Positions 7,518 through 15,651 are shown, counted from the first letter of the stretch. The stretch: 31,991 nucleotides of DNA from PALSA-660 sp036508075 (GCA_036508075.1 DATCIA010000025.1:1-31991); one strand, 5' to 3'. Made by a program: numbers and translations. Notes: a model not told the origin generated them from the letters alone.

Positions 7518-7883
7518 ATGGACGCCGCGACGCTTGCCGACATGAAGGCCGCGCTCGAAGCCGAGCGGGACCGTCTCGCCCATGAGATCGCCGACCTCGA
7601 GCGCGACAGCTCCACGAACCTCTCCGAGGCCTCGGGAGAGAACAACTACCGCGACCACATGGCCGATCAGGGTACGGCGACCTTCGGCAAGGAGCTCGAC
7701 ATGACGCTCGAGGGGGCCGCGCGAGAGATGCACGCGACCGTCCTGGCGGCGCTCGCCCGCATCGACGCGGGTACCTACGGCACGTGCGTGAGGTGCGGTC
7801 AGCCGGTCGGAGACGAGCGTCTGGCCGCGATGCCGGCCGCCAGACTGTGCATCGCCTGCAAGGAGTGGGAGGAATCCCGCTAG
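7518..7883 (+). CDS. DksA/TraR family C4 zinc-finger protein
   Basis: A 121-residue protein with an N-terminal coiled coil (about residues 1-80) and a C-terminal C4 zinc finger formed by C90, C93, C111 and C114 (CVRCGQP and CIACKEW). The pre-finger sequence RIDAGTYGTC is typical of DksA/TraR proteins, and the ADQGTATF block corresponds to the coiled-coil tip. DksA-type proteins insert the coiled coil into the RNA polymerase secondary channel and alter initiation, often with ppGpp; many Gram-positive relatives are less well characterised, so I do not assign the gene name. ATG 7518 follows AAAGGA (7504-7509) by eight bases. A longer upstream extension would run through the leader hairpin and is unlikely. 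Its TAG overlaps the lspA GTG. Confidence 0.92.
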   Translation: MDAATLADMKAALEAERDRLAHEIADLERDSSTNLSEASGENNYRDHMADQGTATFGKELDMTLEGAAREMHATVLAALARIDAGTYGTCVRCGQPVGDERLAAMPAARLCIACKEWEESR

Positions 7884-8422
7884 TGTGCCGCCGTGGCGCC
7901 GCGCTGTGCGCGGGGATCTGCGCCGTCATCGTGGCTCTCGACCAGGTCACCAAGGCCGCGGTTCGCGCGGGGATGTCCCCTCCGGGAACGACGGTGCCCG
8001 TCTTCGGCGACGTGCTGCAGCTGACGTACGTCCGCAACCTCGGAGCGTCGTTCGGGATGATGCCCGGCTACCGCCCCCTGTTCATCGCCGTCTCCGCCTG
8101 CGTGCTGATCGCCATAGCGGCCTTCGTGGTGCGTCGGCGTCCCGAGCGTCCGTGGGTCGTCGTGGCGCTCGGCCTCGTCGCCGGGGGAGCCCTGGGCAAT
8201 CTGATCGATCGCACGGTGTTCGGATGGGTCACCGACTTCATCCGCATCCCGTTCGACTTCCCCGTGTTCAACGTTGCCGATTCGGCCGTCGTCGTCGGCG
8301 TCGCCATGCTCGTGTGGTGGCTGCTGTTCGGCCCCGCGAACGCCGAGCCGGTCCCCTCCGCGCTTCCCGCCTCACACGGCGGACCGGCGATCGCGGACAC
8401 CGAGTCGCCGGAGGCGAACTGA
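7883..8422 (+). CDS. lspA: Lipoprotein signal peptidase (signal peptidase II)
   Basis: A 179-residue membrane aspartyl protease that removes signal peptides from diacylated prolipoproteins. Four hydrophobic segments are visible. Family motifs are LTYVRNLGASFG (49-58), GNLIDR with catalytic D109, and FNVADS with catalytic D133. The GTG start overlaps the last base of the preceding stop, and GGAGGA (7868-7873) lies nine bases upstream. A likely client is encoded in this window, the GerMN lipoprotein at 11703-12596. The lspA-rluD order is widely conserved in Gram-positive bacteria. Confidence 0.97.
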   Translation: MCRRGAALCAGICAVIVALDQVTKAAVRAGMSPPGTTVPVFGDVLQLTYVRNLGASFGMMPGYRPLFIAVSACVLIAIAAFVVRRRPERPWVVVALGLVAGGALGNLIDRTVFGWVTDFIRIPFDFPVFNVADSAVVVGVAMLVWWLLFGPANAEPVPSALPASHGGPAIADTESPEAN

Positions 8423-8424
8423 CC

Positions 8425-9447
8425 ATGTCGTCGAACGAGGTCCTGACATATCGTGTGCGCGCCGACGAGGTGGGCACGCGGATCGACGTGCTCATCGCGG
8501 AGTGCGGGCTGCTCCCGAGCCGCGCCGTGACCCAGAAGCTCATCGAGCGCAACTGCGTCCGCGTGAACGGCCTGACGGTCACGAAGCGGTACAAGGTCCG
8601 CAGCGGCGACCGTCTCTCCGTCGAGGTCCCCCCGTCGGAGTCCTCCGACCTGATCGCCGAGGACATCGCCCTCGACATCCGTTTCGAGGACGAGTCGCTC
8701 ATCGTGCTCTCCAAGGCCGCCGGCATGGTCGTCCATCCGGCTCACGGCCACTGGTCGGGGACGCTCGTGCACGCCCTGCTGGGCTACTCCGACGATCTCG
8801 GCACGCTTCAGGGCGACGAGCGGCCCGGCATCGTCCACCGTCTCGACAAGGACACCTCGGGGCTGATGATCGTCGCCAAGAACGACGACACCCAGCGCGC
8901 CCTGCAGTCGATGATCCAGCAGCGGCTGGTCGAGCGGCGCTACGTCACGTTGGTGCACGGACGCGTCGTGCCCGACACAGGGCTCATCGACGCGCCGATC
9001 GGGCGCCACCCCAAGGAACCCAAGAAGATGTGGGTCAGCGACGCCGCGGGCGCGCGTCAGGCGGTCACGTCCTTCAAGACGCTGGAGCGTTTCGAGTCCG
9101 ACGGCCTCGACGACGGCTACTCTCTGCTCGAGTGCAAGCTCCAGACGGGACGCACCCATCAGATCCGCGTCCACTGCGCGTACATCAAGCACCCGGTCGT
9201 CGGCGACCCGCTCTACGGGCGGCGCAAGTTGCGCGAAGACCTCGGGTTGACCCGCCAGTTCCTCCACAGCTATTCGCTCGCGTTCGACCATCCCGTGACG
9301 GGGGAGCGCGTCGCCCTCGTCGACAATCTGCCCGTTGACCTCGCGACGGCGCTGCGATCGATCGCCGACCGTAGCGCGGGACGGACCGCCTTCGGCGACG
9401 AGGCGATACCCACCTTGTTCGCACCCGTGGTGGAGGGTGTCTCCTAG
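8425..9447 (+). CDS. rluD: RluA/RluD family 23S rRNA pseudouridine synthase
   Basis: A 340-residue enzyme that isomerises uridine to pseudouridine in large-subunit rRNA. An N-terminal S4 RNA-binding domain spans about residues 17-68 (TRIDVLIAECGL to GDRLSVEVP). The catalytic domain has the RluA signature RPGIVHRLDKDTSGLMIVAK with catalytic D141, and later LLECKLQTGRTHQIRVH and GDPLYG. The S4 domain and length fit the RluD group; exact target uridines cannot be inferred. ATG 8425 follows GGAGG (8410-8414) and lies two bases after the lspA stop. No intrinsic terminator is visible after the gene before the next predicted promoter. Confidence 0.95.
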   Translation: MSSNEVLTYRVRADEVGTRIDVLIAECGLLPSRAVTQKLIERNCVRVNGLTVTKRYKVRSGDRLSVEVPPSESSDLIAEDIALDIRFEDESLIVLSKAAGMVVHPAHGHWSGTLVHALLGYSDDLGTLQGDERPGIVHRLDKDTSGLMIVAKNDDTQRALQSMIQQRLVERRYVTLVHGRVVPDTGLIDAPIGRHPKEPKKMWVSDAAGARQAVTSFKTLERFESDGLDDGYSLLECKLQTGRTHQIRVHCAYIKHPVVGDPLYGRRKLREDLGLTRQFLHSYSLAFDHPVTGERVALVDNLPVDLATALRSIADRSAGRTAFGDEAIPTLFAPVVEGVS

Positions 9448-9503
9448 GCGCCGCGAACTGTGGGGTTGGCGTGGAGATTCACGGTTCGGCAGGCGCGACG
9501 CGC

Positions 9504-9509
9504 TATCCT
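9504..9509 (+). promoter_or_regulatory. Candidate -10 of the two-component operon
   Basis: TATCCT, 52 bases before the response regulator start, is a reasonable -10. No good -35 lies at normal spacing; TTCACG (9478-9483) is 20 bases away. An activator-dependent or autoregulated promoter is possible. Confidence 0.35.
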
Positions 9510-9517
9510 CGAAACGT

Positions 9518-9541
9518 CTCCGCCACGTCCGGAAGGCGGAG
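9518..9541 (+). other. Stem-loop in the response-regulator leader
   Basis: CTCCGCC (9518-9524) pairs perfectly with GGCGGAG (9535-9541) around a ten-base loop. It ends a few bases before the purine-rich ribosome site (9548-9556). There is no T-tract. Confidence 0.45.
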
Positions 9542-9561
9542 CCTCTAGGGAGAGGGACACC

Positions 9562-10281
9562 ATGGAGGCCACTCAACGCGTGCTGCTGGTCGAGGACGAA
9601 CGCACGATCCGCGACGCGGTCACCGCGTACCTGGAACGCGAGGGGTACTGGGTCACGGCTGTCGGCGACGGCGCCGAGGCGCTGGAGCAGGCGAGCCGAA
9701 AGGCGTTCGACCTGGTCGTGCTCGACCTGAACCTGCCCAAAATCTCGGGCGAGGAGGTCTGCCGCCGCATCCGCGACGTCTCCGACGTGCCCATCATCAT
9801 GCTCACCGCCAAGGGGGCCGAGGAGGAGCGTATCCGCGGCTTCGAGATCGGCGCGGACGACTACCTCGTCAAGCCGTTCTCCCCGCGTGAGCTGACCGCG
9901 CGCGTGCGGGCGCTCATCCGCCGCGCGCACGCCGAGTCGGACCCGCAGCGCGACCGCATGGACTTCGGCGACCTGGTGGTCGACCTGCGCGCCCACCGTG
10001 TGCACCTCGGCAGCGCCGAGATCGAGCTCACGGCCAGCGAATACAAGCTGCTCGTGACCCTCGCGCGCTACCCGGGCCGCGTCTATCCGCGCATGGAACT
10101 CGTCGAGAAGGTGCTCGGCTACGATTTCGAGGGGTACGAGCGCGCGATCGACTCGCACATCAAGAACCTGCGGGCCAAGCTCGACGACGATCCGCGCGAG
10201 CCGAGGTTCATCCAGACCGTCACGGGCGTCGGATATCGCTTCGAGCCGCAGCTCAAGGAAGACGGGTCGCCCTCAGCGTGA
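9562..10281 (+). CDS. OmpR/PhoB family response regulator
   Basis: A 239-residue two-domain transcription factor. The N-terminal receiver has the acidic pocket (VEDE, residues 10-13), phospho-acceptor D55 in LVVLDLNLP, T82 in MLTAKG and K104 in DDYLVKPFSP. The C-terminal winged-helix DNA-binding domain (about 135-235) has ELTASEYKLL, DSHIKNLRAKL and TVTGVGYRFEP, typical of the OmpR/PhoB class. ATG 9562 is preceded by GGGAGAGGG; a longer reading from 9460 crosses the leader hairpin and is rejected. It overlaps the kinase gene by four bases (GTGA), so the two are translationally coupled. Its neighbours suggest an MtrA-like envelope role rather than a phosphate role. Confidence 0.95.
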   Translation: MEATQRVLLVEDERTIRDAVTAYLEREGYWVTAVGDGAEALEQASRKAFDLVVLDLNLPKISGEEVCRRIRDVSDVPIIMLTAKGAEEERIRGFEIGADDYLVKPFSPRELTARVRALIRRAHAESDPQRDRMDFGDLVVDLRAHRVHLGSAEIELTASEYKLLVTLARYPGRVYPRMELVEKVLGYDFEGYERAIDSHIKNLRAKLDDDPREPRFIQTVTGVGYRFEPQLKEDGSPSA

Positions 10282-11696
10282 GACGGATCGGGCTCAAAGC
10301 CGAGCTGGGACTCGGTTTCGCGGTCGTCGCGGCATCCACGGCGCTGCTCGTCGCCGTGGTGATGTCCATCACGTGGCAGGGTGTGTTCGAGAGCTACGTG
10401 CGCGAACGCGTGCAGGCCAACGCATCCGGCTTCGCCAAGATGGCGAGCGATTCGTTCATCACCCCGGGCAGGTGGAACGCGCACGACCTGCTCGTGCTGA
10501 CCGCGATCGCCCGCAGCAACCGGTTGCGCGCGCAGGTCATGGACGAGAACGGATTCGTGATCGCCGACAGCTACTACCTCACCGGCGAGCCGCCGTTGCC
10601 CGGCGCCGTCGACGATGTGCAGCCCGCATCGCCCTCGACCCAGACACTCGCGCCCATGAGCGCTCCGGTCGTCACGGCGCCCGTCTACGTGGGGTCGGTG
10701 CAGGTCGCGACGCTCCGTCTCGCCTCCGCGTCTCCTGGGTCTCTGCTGACCGATTCCGACACGCAGTTCCGTGACGCTTCGACCTCCGCGCTGGGGCTTG
10801 CAGCAGTGCTCGCCGTCATGTTGGCGACGGGCGGCGGTCTTCTGTACTCGCGCGTGCTCGCGCGTCCGATCGAGCGCGTCACGAAGACCGCGGCGGCGCT
10901 CCGCTCCGGGGAGCTCGACGCCCGCACGGGGATGTCGGGCGATGACTCGGTCGGCGTCCTGGGCCGCACCCTCGATGAGATGGCCGAGTCGATCCAGGCC
11001 GAGCGCGAGTTCGAGCGCAGGTTGACCGCCGACGTGGCGCACGAACTCCGGACGCCCCTCCAAGCGATCCAGGCGACCGTCGAGGCGATCCAGGACGGCG
11101 TCCTGCCCGCGGACGGCGAGCACCTGGGCGTGATCCGGGACGAGACCGTGCGACTCGGACGGCTCGCGGACTCCATCCTCGAACTCTCACGCCTGGAGAA
11201 CCGCAGCGTCCGCTTCAAGATGACGCCGACCGATCCGGCGGTGCCGTTGATGCGAGCGGTCGACAGCCACCGTGCCTTGTTGGAATCCCTCGAACTCGCG
11301 CTCACGACGGACATCACCGAGGGCCTCACCGTCTCGGCCGACGTGGACCGGCTCACCCAGGCGTTCGGCAACCTGCTCAGCAACGCCGCGCGCTACACGC
11401 CCACCGGCGGTTCGGTCGCCGTGCGGCTCGCGTGCGATCAGAAGCAGGTGGTCGCGTCCGTGCGCGACTCGGGGATCGGCATCCCCGAGTCGGAGCGCGA
11501 CAGGATCTTCACGCGGTTCTGGCGATCCGACGCCGCGCGCGAGCGTTCCCGCTCGGGCTTCGGGGTCGGTCTCGCGATGGTGCGCGAGATCGTCGAGCAG
11601 CACGACGGCTCCGTCTCGTTCCGTTCGAACGAACCGGAACCGGGCACGACGTTCGAGGTGCGCCTTCCGTCGGTCAAGCAACGCCAGAAGATCTGA
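10278..11696 (+). CDS. Membrane sensor histidine kinase
   Basis: A 472-residue kinase paired with the preceding response regulator. Transmembrane helix 1 (about 10-31) and helix 2 (about 168-190) flank an extracytoplasmic sensor region of about 135 residues that matches no domain I can name. A HAMP linker (about 190-243) follows. The dimerisation/phosphoacceptor box is RLTADVAHELRTPLQ with H255. The ATPase domain has the N box (361-375, FGNLLSNAARYTP), G1 box DSGIGIP (397-403), F box around FTRFWRSD and G2 box GFGVGLAM (427-434). All catalytic motifs are intact. The 3' end stops six bases short of the convergent lipoprotein gene. Confidence 0.96.
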   Translation: MRRIGLKAELGLGFAVVAASTALLVAVVMSITWQGVFESYVRERVQANASGFAKMASDSFITPGRWNAHDLLVLTAIARSNRLRAQVMDENGFVIADSYYLTGEPPLPGAVDDVQPASPSTQTLAPMSAPVVTAPVYVGSVQVATLRLASASPGSLLTDSDTQFRDASTSALGLAAVLAVMLATGGGLLYSRVLARPIERVTKTAAALRSGELDARTGMSGDDSVGVLGRTLDEMAESIQAEREFERRLTADVAHELRTPLQAIQATVEAIQDGVLPADGEHLGVIRDETVRLGRLADSILELSRLENRSVRFKMTPTDPAVPLMRAVDSHRALLESLELALTTDITEGLTVSADVDRLTQAFGNLLSNAARYTPTGGSVAVRLACDQKQVVASVRDSGIGIPESERDRIFTRFWRSDAARERSRSGFGVGLAMVREIVEQHDGSVSFRSNEPEPGTTFEVRLPSVKQRQKI

Positions 11697-11702
11697 GCCT
11701 TC

Positions 11703-12596
11703 CTACGGCTCCAGGATCACCGGCACCTTGACGACGTCCACCGGCGAGCCGTCCTTCGGCGACTCGGCGTAGACGCGGATGGAACCGATGCCGGCCTTCG
11801 CTCCGGTGAGAGCCGGGGCCACCGACCACGTGCCGCGCGTGCCGGTCCCGCTCGTGGCCTGCACCGTCTTCGAGGACACGAGCGTGTCGGCGCTGTCGCG
11901 GACCTCGATCTTGAACGTTCCCTCGAAGACGTTCGCCGTTCCGCGGACGACGTCCCCCGCCTTCAGCGTGCCCCGCCACGCAGGCGTGTCGACGAGTATC
12001 GCGGGTGTCTCGCCCTCGCACGCCTTCCGGGTGCGCGGCTTGTCGATGATGATGCCCTCGCCACCGAACACCGTGACCTTCTTCCCGTCGAGCTTGAACG
12101 TGACGGCGTCGACCCCGGGGAACTGCGTCGCGGTGTACACGACCTGTGCGAGCCGGTCGAACATCGAGAGGGAGCCTCCCCCCGATGCGAAGGTCGAGTC
12201 GAAGTCGACGATCGCGACGTTGGCCGAGATCGTGACTCCACGGAGCTTCGTGCCCTTCGGGACCATCGTCACGAGCCCGCCCGCCCGCTCGCTCGAGGTC
12301 GGACCTGCGAGGAGCGCGTCGAGCGCGGCCTTGAGCACGGCCTTCGTACCCGCGGGCGCAGTGCGGGCCGCGGGCTGCATCTTCTCCTGGTAGGCGAAGT
12401 AGACCTTCAGTGCCACAGGCTGGGAGGCGGGGGGAGGCAGGGGCGTCGAGGTGGTCGGGGTGACGGTGAGGGTCGGCACAGGGTCCGTCGTCACCGTGGG
12501 GGTCGGCGAGGGCCGGGGCGTGACGACCGGGGCGCAGCCCCCCAGGACTCCGGCGACCATCGCCGCTGCGACCAAGCCCGAGATCAGACGGTTCAT
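11703..12596 (-). CDS. GerMN-domain lipoprotein (GerMN plus C-terminal Gmad2-like domain)
   Basis: A 297-residue predicted lipoprotein, the only - strand gene. The N-terminus is a lipoprotein signal (MNRLISGLVAAAMVAGVLGGC), with lipobox LGGC and lipidation at C21. A Pro/Thr-rich linker runs to about residue 60. A GerMN domain (about 62-185) contains VALKVYFAYQEK, ALDALLAGPT and VAIVDFDSTF. A Gmad2-like immunoglobulin fold (about 200-297) is common in partners of GerMN. GerMN proteins occur in spore germination (GerM) and in actinobacterial LpqB, which interacts with the kinase MtrB. Convergence with a two-component pair suggests an LpqB-like sensory role; this is inference. The start at 12596 has a GAGGGGG ribosome site eight bases upstream. 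Confidence 0.9.
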   Translation of the reverse strand: MNRLISGLVAAAMVAGVLGGCAPVVTPRPSPTPTVTTDPVPTLTVTPTTSTPLPPPASQPVALKVYFAYQEKMQPAARTAPAGTKAVLKAALDALLAGPTSSERAGGLVTMVPKGTKLRGVTISANVAIVDFDSTFASGGGSLSMFDRLAQVVYTATQFPGVDAVTFKLDGKKVTVFGGEGIIIDKPRTRKACEGETPAILVDTPAWRGTLKAGDVVRGTANVFEGTFKIEVRDSADTLVSSKTVQATSGTGTRGTWSVAPALTGAKAGIGSIRVYAESPKDGSPVDVVKVPVILEP

Positions 12597-12670
12597 GCCG
12601 ATCGGCCCCCTCACGGTGATCGCATCGCTGCGCGGGATCGCCCCGGCAGCCGGTGCGGCGACAAAGCGTC

Positions 12671-12699
12671 TTCCAATATCCTTCCCGGTGCGGTACTGT
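12671..12699 (+). promoter_or_regulatory. Candidate promoter of the pyr operon
   Basis: TTCCAA (12671-12676) and TACTGT (12694-12699) are spaced 17 bases apart. The match is moderate, but the predicted start near 12706 would place the PyrR-binding hairpin at the 5' end of the RNA. The rest of 12597-12670 shows no gene; a - strand promoter for the lipoprotein should lie here but none stands out. Confidence 0.4.
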
Positions 12700-12710
12700 C
12701 CGAGTCGACC

Positions 12711-12838
12711 TTTAATCCGGTTCCGTGAGGCCGGCAAGGTACGACACAAGAAAGCGACACGATCGTTGACCATACGTCGCGGGAGCATACCTCCGCTTGT
12801 CTCGATGCCTTTCGCCAAGCCGCGGAAGGCGTCTTTTT
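12711..12838 (+). promoter_or_regulatory. PyrR-dependent transcription attenuator (pyr leader)
   Basis: Three alternative structures are visible. The PyrR-binding element (about 12712-12741) contains TCCGTGAGGCCGGCAAGG, matching the known core TCCnGnGAGGCnnGCnAGG. A candidate antiterminator pairs CGACACAAG (12742-12750) with CTTGTCTCG (12796-12804), one mismatch, enclosing smaller stems. The terminator lies at 12804-12838 and shares bases with the antiterminator's right arm. By the established Bacillus model, UMP-bound PyrR stabilises the binding hairpin, blocks the antiterminator and lets the terminator form. The leader sits directly before pyrR, so the repressor would regulate itself and the whole operon. 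Confidence 0.87.
12804..12838 (+). terminator. pyr operon attenuator terminator
   Basis: GATGCCTTTCGC (12804-12815) pairs with GCGGAAGGCGTC (12822-12833) over 12 positions, counting G-U pairs, with a six-base loop, followed by five T (12834-12838). It is the strongest intrinsic terminator seen in the window and lies 47 bases before the pyrR start. Confidence 0.9.
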
Positions 12839-12885
12839 GTGTCGCGGCAGCCCTGCGGGGACCCGCGCGGGAGGTGGGAGGGACG

Positions 12886-13443
12886 ATGGCGAACCGAACG
12901 AAGGCCGTGGTGATGGACGCTACGGCTGTCGACCGGGCGATCACGCGCATCGCACACGAGGTGCTGGAGGAGAACAAGGGTGCCGAAGGCCTGGCGCTCG
13001 TCGGCATCGTGACGCGCGGGGCGCATCTGGCGCACAGGCTGGCCGAGCGCATCCGCGAGATCGAAGGGCCCGAGGTGCCCGTCGGGACCCTCGACATCTC
13101 CTTCTACCGCGACGACATCTCGACGCGGAACAACCCCGAGGTGCACCGCACGGACCTGCCCTTCGACCCGTCCGGGATCTGCGTCGTGCTCGTCGACGAC
13201 GTGCTGTTCACCGGCCGGACGATCCGGGCCGCCATGGACGCGCTCATGGACTACGGTCGCCCCTCCTGCATCCGCCTGGCGGTGCTGGTGGATCGCGGAC
13301 ACCGCGAGCTCCCCGTGCGCGCCGACTACGTGGGCAAGAACGTCCCGACCTCGAGCCGCGAGCGCGTGCGCGTGCTGCTGTCCGAGACCGACGGCGAGGA
13401 CGCCGTCGTCATCTCCGAGGGCGAGGTGGCCGAGCAGTGCTGA
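12886..13443 (+). CDS. pyrR: Bifunctional pyr operon regulator / uracil phosphoribosyltransferase PyrR
   Basis: A 185-residue protein of the type I phosphoribosyltransferase fold. It binds pyr leader RNA in response to UMP and PRPP and usually has some uracil phosphoribosyltransferase activity. The PRPP-binding loop is at about 100-112 (VVLVDDVLFTGRT). LVGIVTRGAHLAHRLA and GTLDISFYRDD are typical PyrR blocks. ATG 12886 follows a GGGAGGGA ribosome site. A cognate RNA element is present upstream, which argues for an RNA-binding regulator rather than a simple transferase. The gene overlaps pyrB by seven bases. Confidence 0.97.
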   Translation: MANRTKAVVMDATAVDRAITRIAHEVLEENKGAEGLALVGIVTRGAHLAHRLAERIREIEGPEVPVGTLDISFYRDDISTRNNPEVHRTDLPFDPSGICVVLVDDVLFTGRTIRAAMDALMDYGRPSCIRLAVLVDRGHRELPVRADYVGKNVPTSSRERVRVLLSETDGEDAVVISEGEVAEQC

Positions 13444-14372
13444 GCTCCCGCCACATCCTGGGCATGGACGACCTCACGACCGACGACATCAACCGAATCC
13501 TTGAGACGGCAGAATCCTTCGCCGCGGTCAACGAGCGCCGCATCAAGAAGCTGCCGACGCTACGCGGCCTGACGGTGGTCAACCTCTTCCTCGAGCCGTC
13601 CACCCGCACGCGCACGAGCTTCGAGATCGCGGCCAAGAGACTGTCGGCCGACGGCATCAACTTCACCGCGAGCGCGTCGGCGACCGTCAAGGGCGAGTCT
13701 CTGCGCGACACGGCCGCGACGCTGGCCGCCATGTCGTGCGACCTGGTCATAATCCGGCACAAGTACGCGGGCGCTCCCCGCATCCTGTCCGAGATGATGG
13801 ACTGCTCGATCGTCAACGGCGGTGACGGCATCCACCAGCACCCGACCCAGGCGCTGCTCGACCTCTACACCATGAAGCAGCGCCTCGGGCACCTCGAGGG
13901 ACTGCGCGTGGGCATCGTCGGCGACATCTCCCACTCGCGGGTCGCCGGCTCGCTCATCCCCGCTCTCCTCAAGGTGGGCGCCCACCCGATCGTCGTCGGC
14001 CCGCCGACGCTGATGCCGGCGCGCCCGGACGTTCTGGGCGCGGAGGTCTCGTGGGACCTCGACGAGGTGCTGCCGACGCTCGACGTCGCCTACATGCTGC
14101 GCATCCAGATGGAGCGCGCGGATGCGACGCCGTTCCCTTCCCTGCGCGAGTACGCGCGTTTCTACGGCATGAACTCGGTACGGCTCGCGGCGATGAAGCC
14201 TGCCGCGATCGTGATGCACCCGGGACCCATGAACCGGGGCGTGGAGATCTCCGCCGACGTGGCCGACTCGGATCGCTCGCTCGTTCTCGAGCAGGTCGAG
14301 TCCGGCGTCGCCGTCCGCATGGCCGTCATGTACCTGCTGCTGGGAGGTGCCGACAGTGGCGCTGCTGCTTAA
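13437..14372 (+). CDS. pyrB: Aspartate carbamoyltransferase catalytic subunit
   Basis: A 311-residue enzyme that joins carbamoyl phosphate and aspartate to give N-carbamoyl-aspartate, the committed step of pyrimidine synthesis. The carbamoyl-phosphate site EPSTRTRTSFE (about 53-63) is intact, as are GDGIHQHPTQALLDL in the middle and the aspartate-domain block MHPGPMNRG (about 260-268). No pyrI regulatory gene is adjacent, so this is likely an unregulated trimer, as in Gram-positive bacteria. The start is a GTG inside the end of pyrR, with GAGG (13423-13426) ten bases upstream; a later in-frame ATG at codon 10 would remove conserved N-terminal residues. Confidence 0.97.
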   Translation: MLSSRHILGMDDLTTDDINRILETAESFAAVNERRIKKLPTLRGLTVVNLFLEPSTRTRTSFEIAAKRLSADGINFTASASATVKGESLRDTAATLAAMSCDLVIIRHKYAGAPRILSEMMDCSIVNGGDGIHQHPTQALLDLYTMKQRLGHLEGLRVGIVGDISHSRVAGSLIPALLKVGAHPIVVGPPTLMPARPDVLGAEVSWDLDEVLPTLDVAYMLRIQMERADATPFPSLREYARFYGMNSVRLAAMKPAAIVMHPGPMNRGVEISADVADSDRSLVLEQVESGVAVRMAVMYLLLGGADSGAAA

Positions 14373-15648
14373 GAACGCTCGAGTGATCGATCCGGCGGTC
14401 GGGCTCGACGCCGTCTGCGACATCGTCATCCGTGACGGCGTCATCGCCGAGATCGGGACCGACCTCAAGATCCCGAAGGGCGAGACCGTCGAGTGCGCGG
14501 AGAAGGTCGTGCTCCCGGGCCTCGCCGACATCCACACGCACCTGCGCGAGCCGGGGCGCGAGGACGAGGAGTCCGTGTACAGCGGGACTCGCGCGGCCGC
14601 CCACGGTGGCTTCACCGCGATCTGCGCGATGCCGAACACCGAGCCGGTCGCTGACGAAGGTTCGTCGGTGCGGTTCCTGCGCGAACGCGCTGCCGCGGAG
14701 GGCGCCGTGCGCGTCTACCCGTTCGGCGCCATCACCGCCAAGCAGGAGGGCGGCGGTCTCGCCGAGATCGGCGACATGGTCGGCGAGGGGGCGGTCGCCT
14801 TCTCGGACGACGGTCACGGCGTGCAGAGCGCGGGCATGATGCGCATGGCGATGGACTACATCAAGCGCTTCGCGGTGCCCGTGGTCAGCCACTGCGAGGA
14901 CGAGTCGCTCGTGGGCAGGGGCGTCGTCAACGAAGGCGTCGTCTCCACCAGGCTCGGGATGGCGGGCTGGCCCGCCGCGGGGGAGGAAGTGCAGGTCGCG
15001 CGCGACATCCGGCTCTGCGAGCTCACCGGCTGCCGGCTTCACCTCGCGCACCTCTCGACCGCGGGTTCGGTCGAGCTCGTGCGGCAGGCGAAGGCCGCCG
15101 GTCTCCCCGTGACCTGCGAGGTCACGCCGCATCACCTCTTCCTCACCGAGGACGACCTCACCGAGTCGTACGACACCAACCTCAAGATGAACCCGCCGCT
15201 GCGGACGCGGGAGGATGCCGCGGCGCTGCTCGCCGGGTTGATCGACGGGACGGTCGACTGCATCGCCACCGATCACGCCCCGCACGCGCCGCACGAGAAG
15301 GCGCTCGAGTTCGAACTCGCTCCGTTCGGCACCACCGGGCTCGAGACCGCGCTGTCGCTCGTCGTGACGCACCTTGTGGCCACCAAGAAGGCCGACTGGG
15401 CGCAGGTGGCGCAGTGGATGTCCGCGGGGCCGCGCGCCGCCGTCGGGCTCCCGCCCGTGCGCATCGAGGTCGGGGCGCTCGCGGACCTGACCATCGTGGA
15501 TCCCGAGGCCAGGGTCGAGGTGACGGCGGAGTGGTTCGTCGGCAAGAGCCGCAACTCCGCGTTCCTGGGACACAAGCTGCTCGGCAAGGCCAGTGACGTG
15601 CTCATTGGCGGGTATTTCGCGCTGCGGAACGGTAAGGTGGTCGTGTGA
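14356..15648 (+). CDS. pyrC: Dihydroorotase (class I)
   Basis: A 430-residue zinc amidohydrolase that cyclises carbamoyl-aspartate to dihydroorotate. The metal-binding HxH is at H60/H62 (DIHTHLREPG). Further ligands lie in VVSHCED (H179) and LHLAHLST (H232), and the catalytic aspartate is D306 in ATDHAPHAPHE. GGFTAICAMPNTEP and TPHHLFLTEDDL are also diagnostic. The length and motifs fit the longer Gram-positive/archaeal class I enzyme. GTG 14356 is preferred over GTG 14347 because GGGAGG (14342-14347) then has an eight-base spacing. The gene overlaps pyrB by 17 bases. Confidence 0.96.
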   Translation: MALLLKNARVIDPAVGLDAVCDIVIRDGVIAEIGTDLKIPKGETVECAEKVVLPGLADIHTHLREPGREDEESVYSGTRAAAHGGFTAICAMPNTEPVADEGSSVRFLRERAAAEGAVRVYPFGAITAKQEGGGLAEIGDMVGEGAVAFSDDGHGVQSAGMMRMAMDYIKRFAVPVVSHCEDESLVGRGVVNEGVVSTRLGMAGWPAAGEEVQVARDIRLCELTGCRLHLAHLSTAGSVELVRQAKAAGLPVTCEVTPHHLFLTEDDLTESYDTNLKMNPPLRTREDAAALLAGLIDGTVDCIATDHAPHAPHEKALEFELAPFGTTGLETALSLVVTHLVATKKADWAQVAQWMSAGPRAAVGLPPVRIEVGALADLTIVDPEARVEVTAEWFVGKSRNSAFLGHKLLGKASDVLIGGYFALRNGKVVV

Positions 15649-15651
15649 CGC

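Noticed and set aside
8068..10158. Long - strand open frame opposite lspA, rluD and the response regulator
   Set aside because: The same codon-composition artefact; no ribosome site or family motif, while the + strand genes carry intact catalytic motifs.
12597..13097. Longer - strand start for the GerMN lipoprotein
   Set aside because: It would cross the pyr leader and pyrR, and would bury the lipoprotein signal peptide that begins at 12596.
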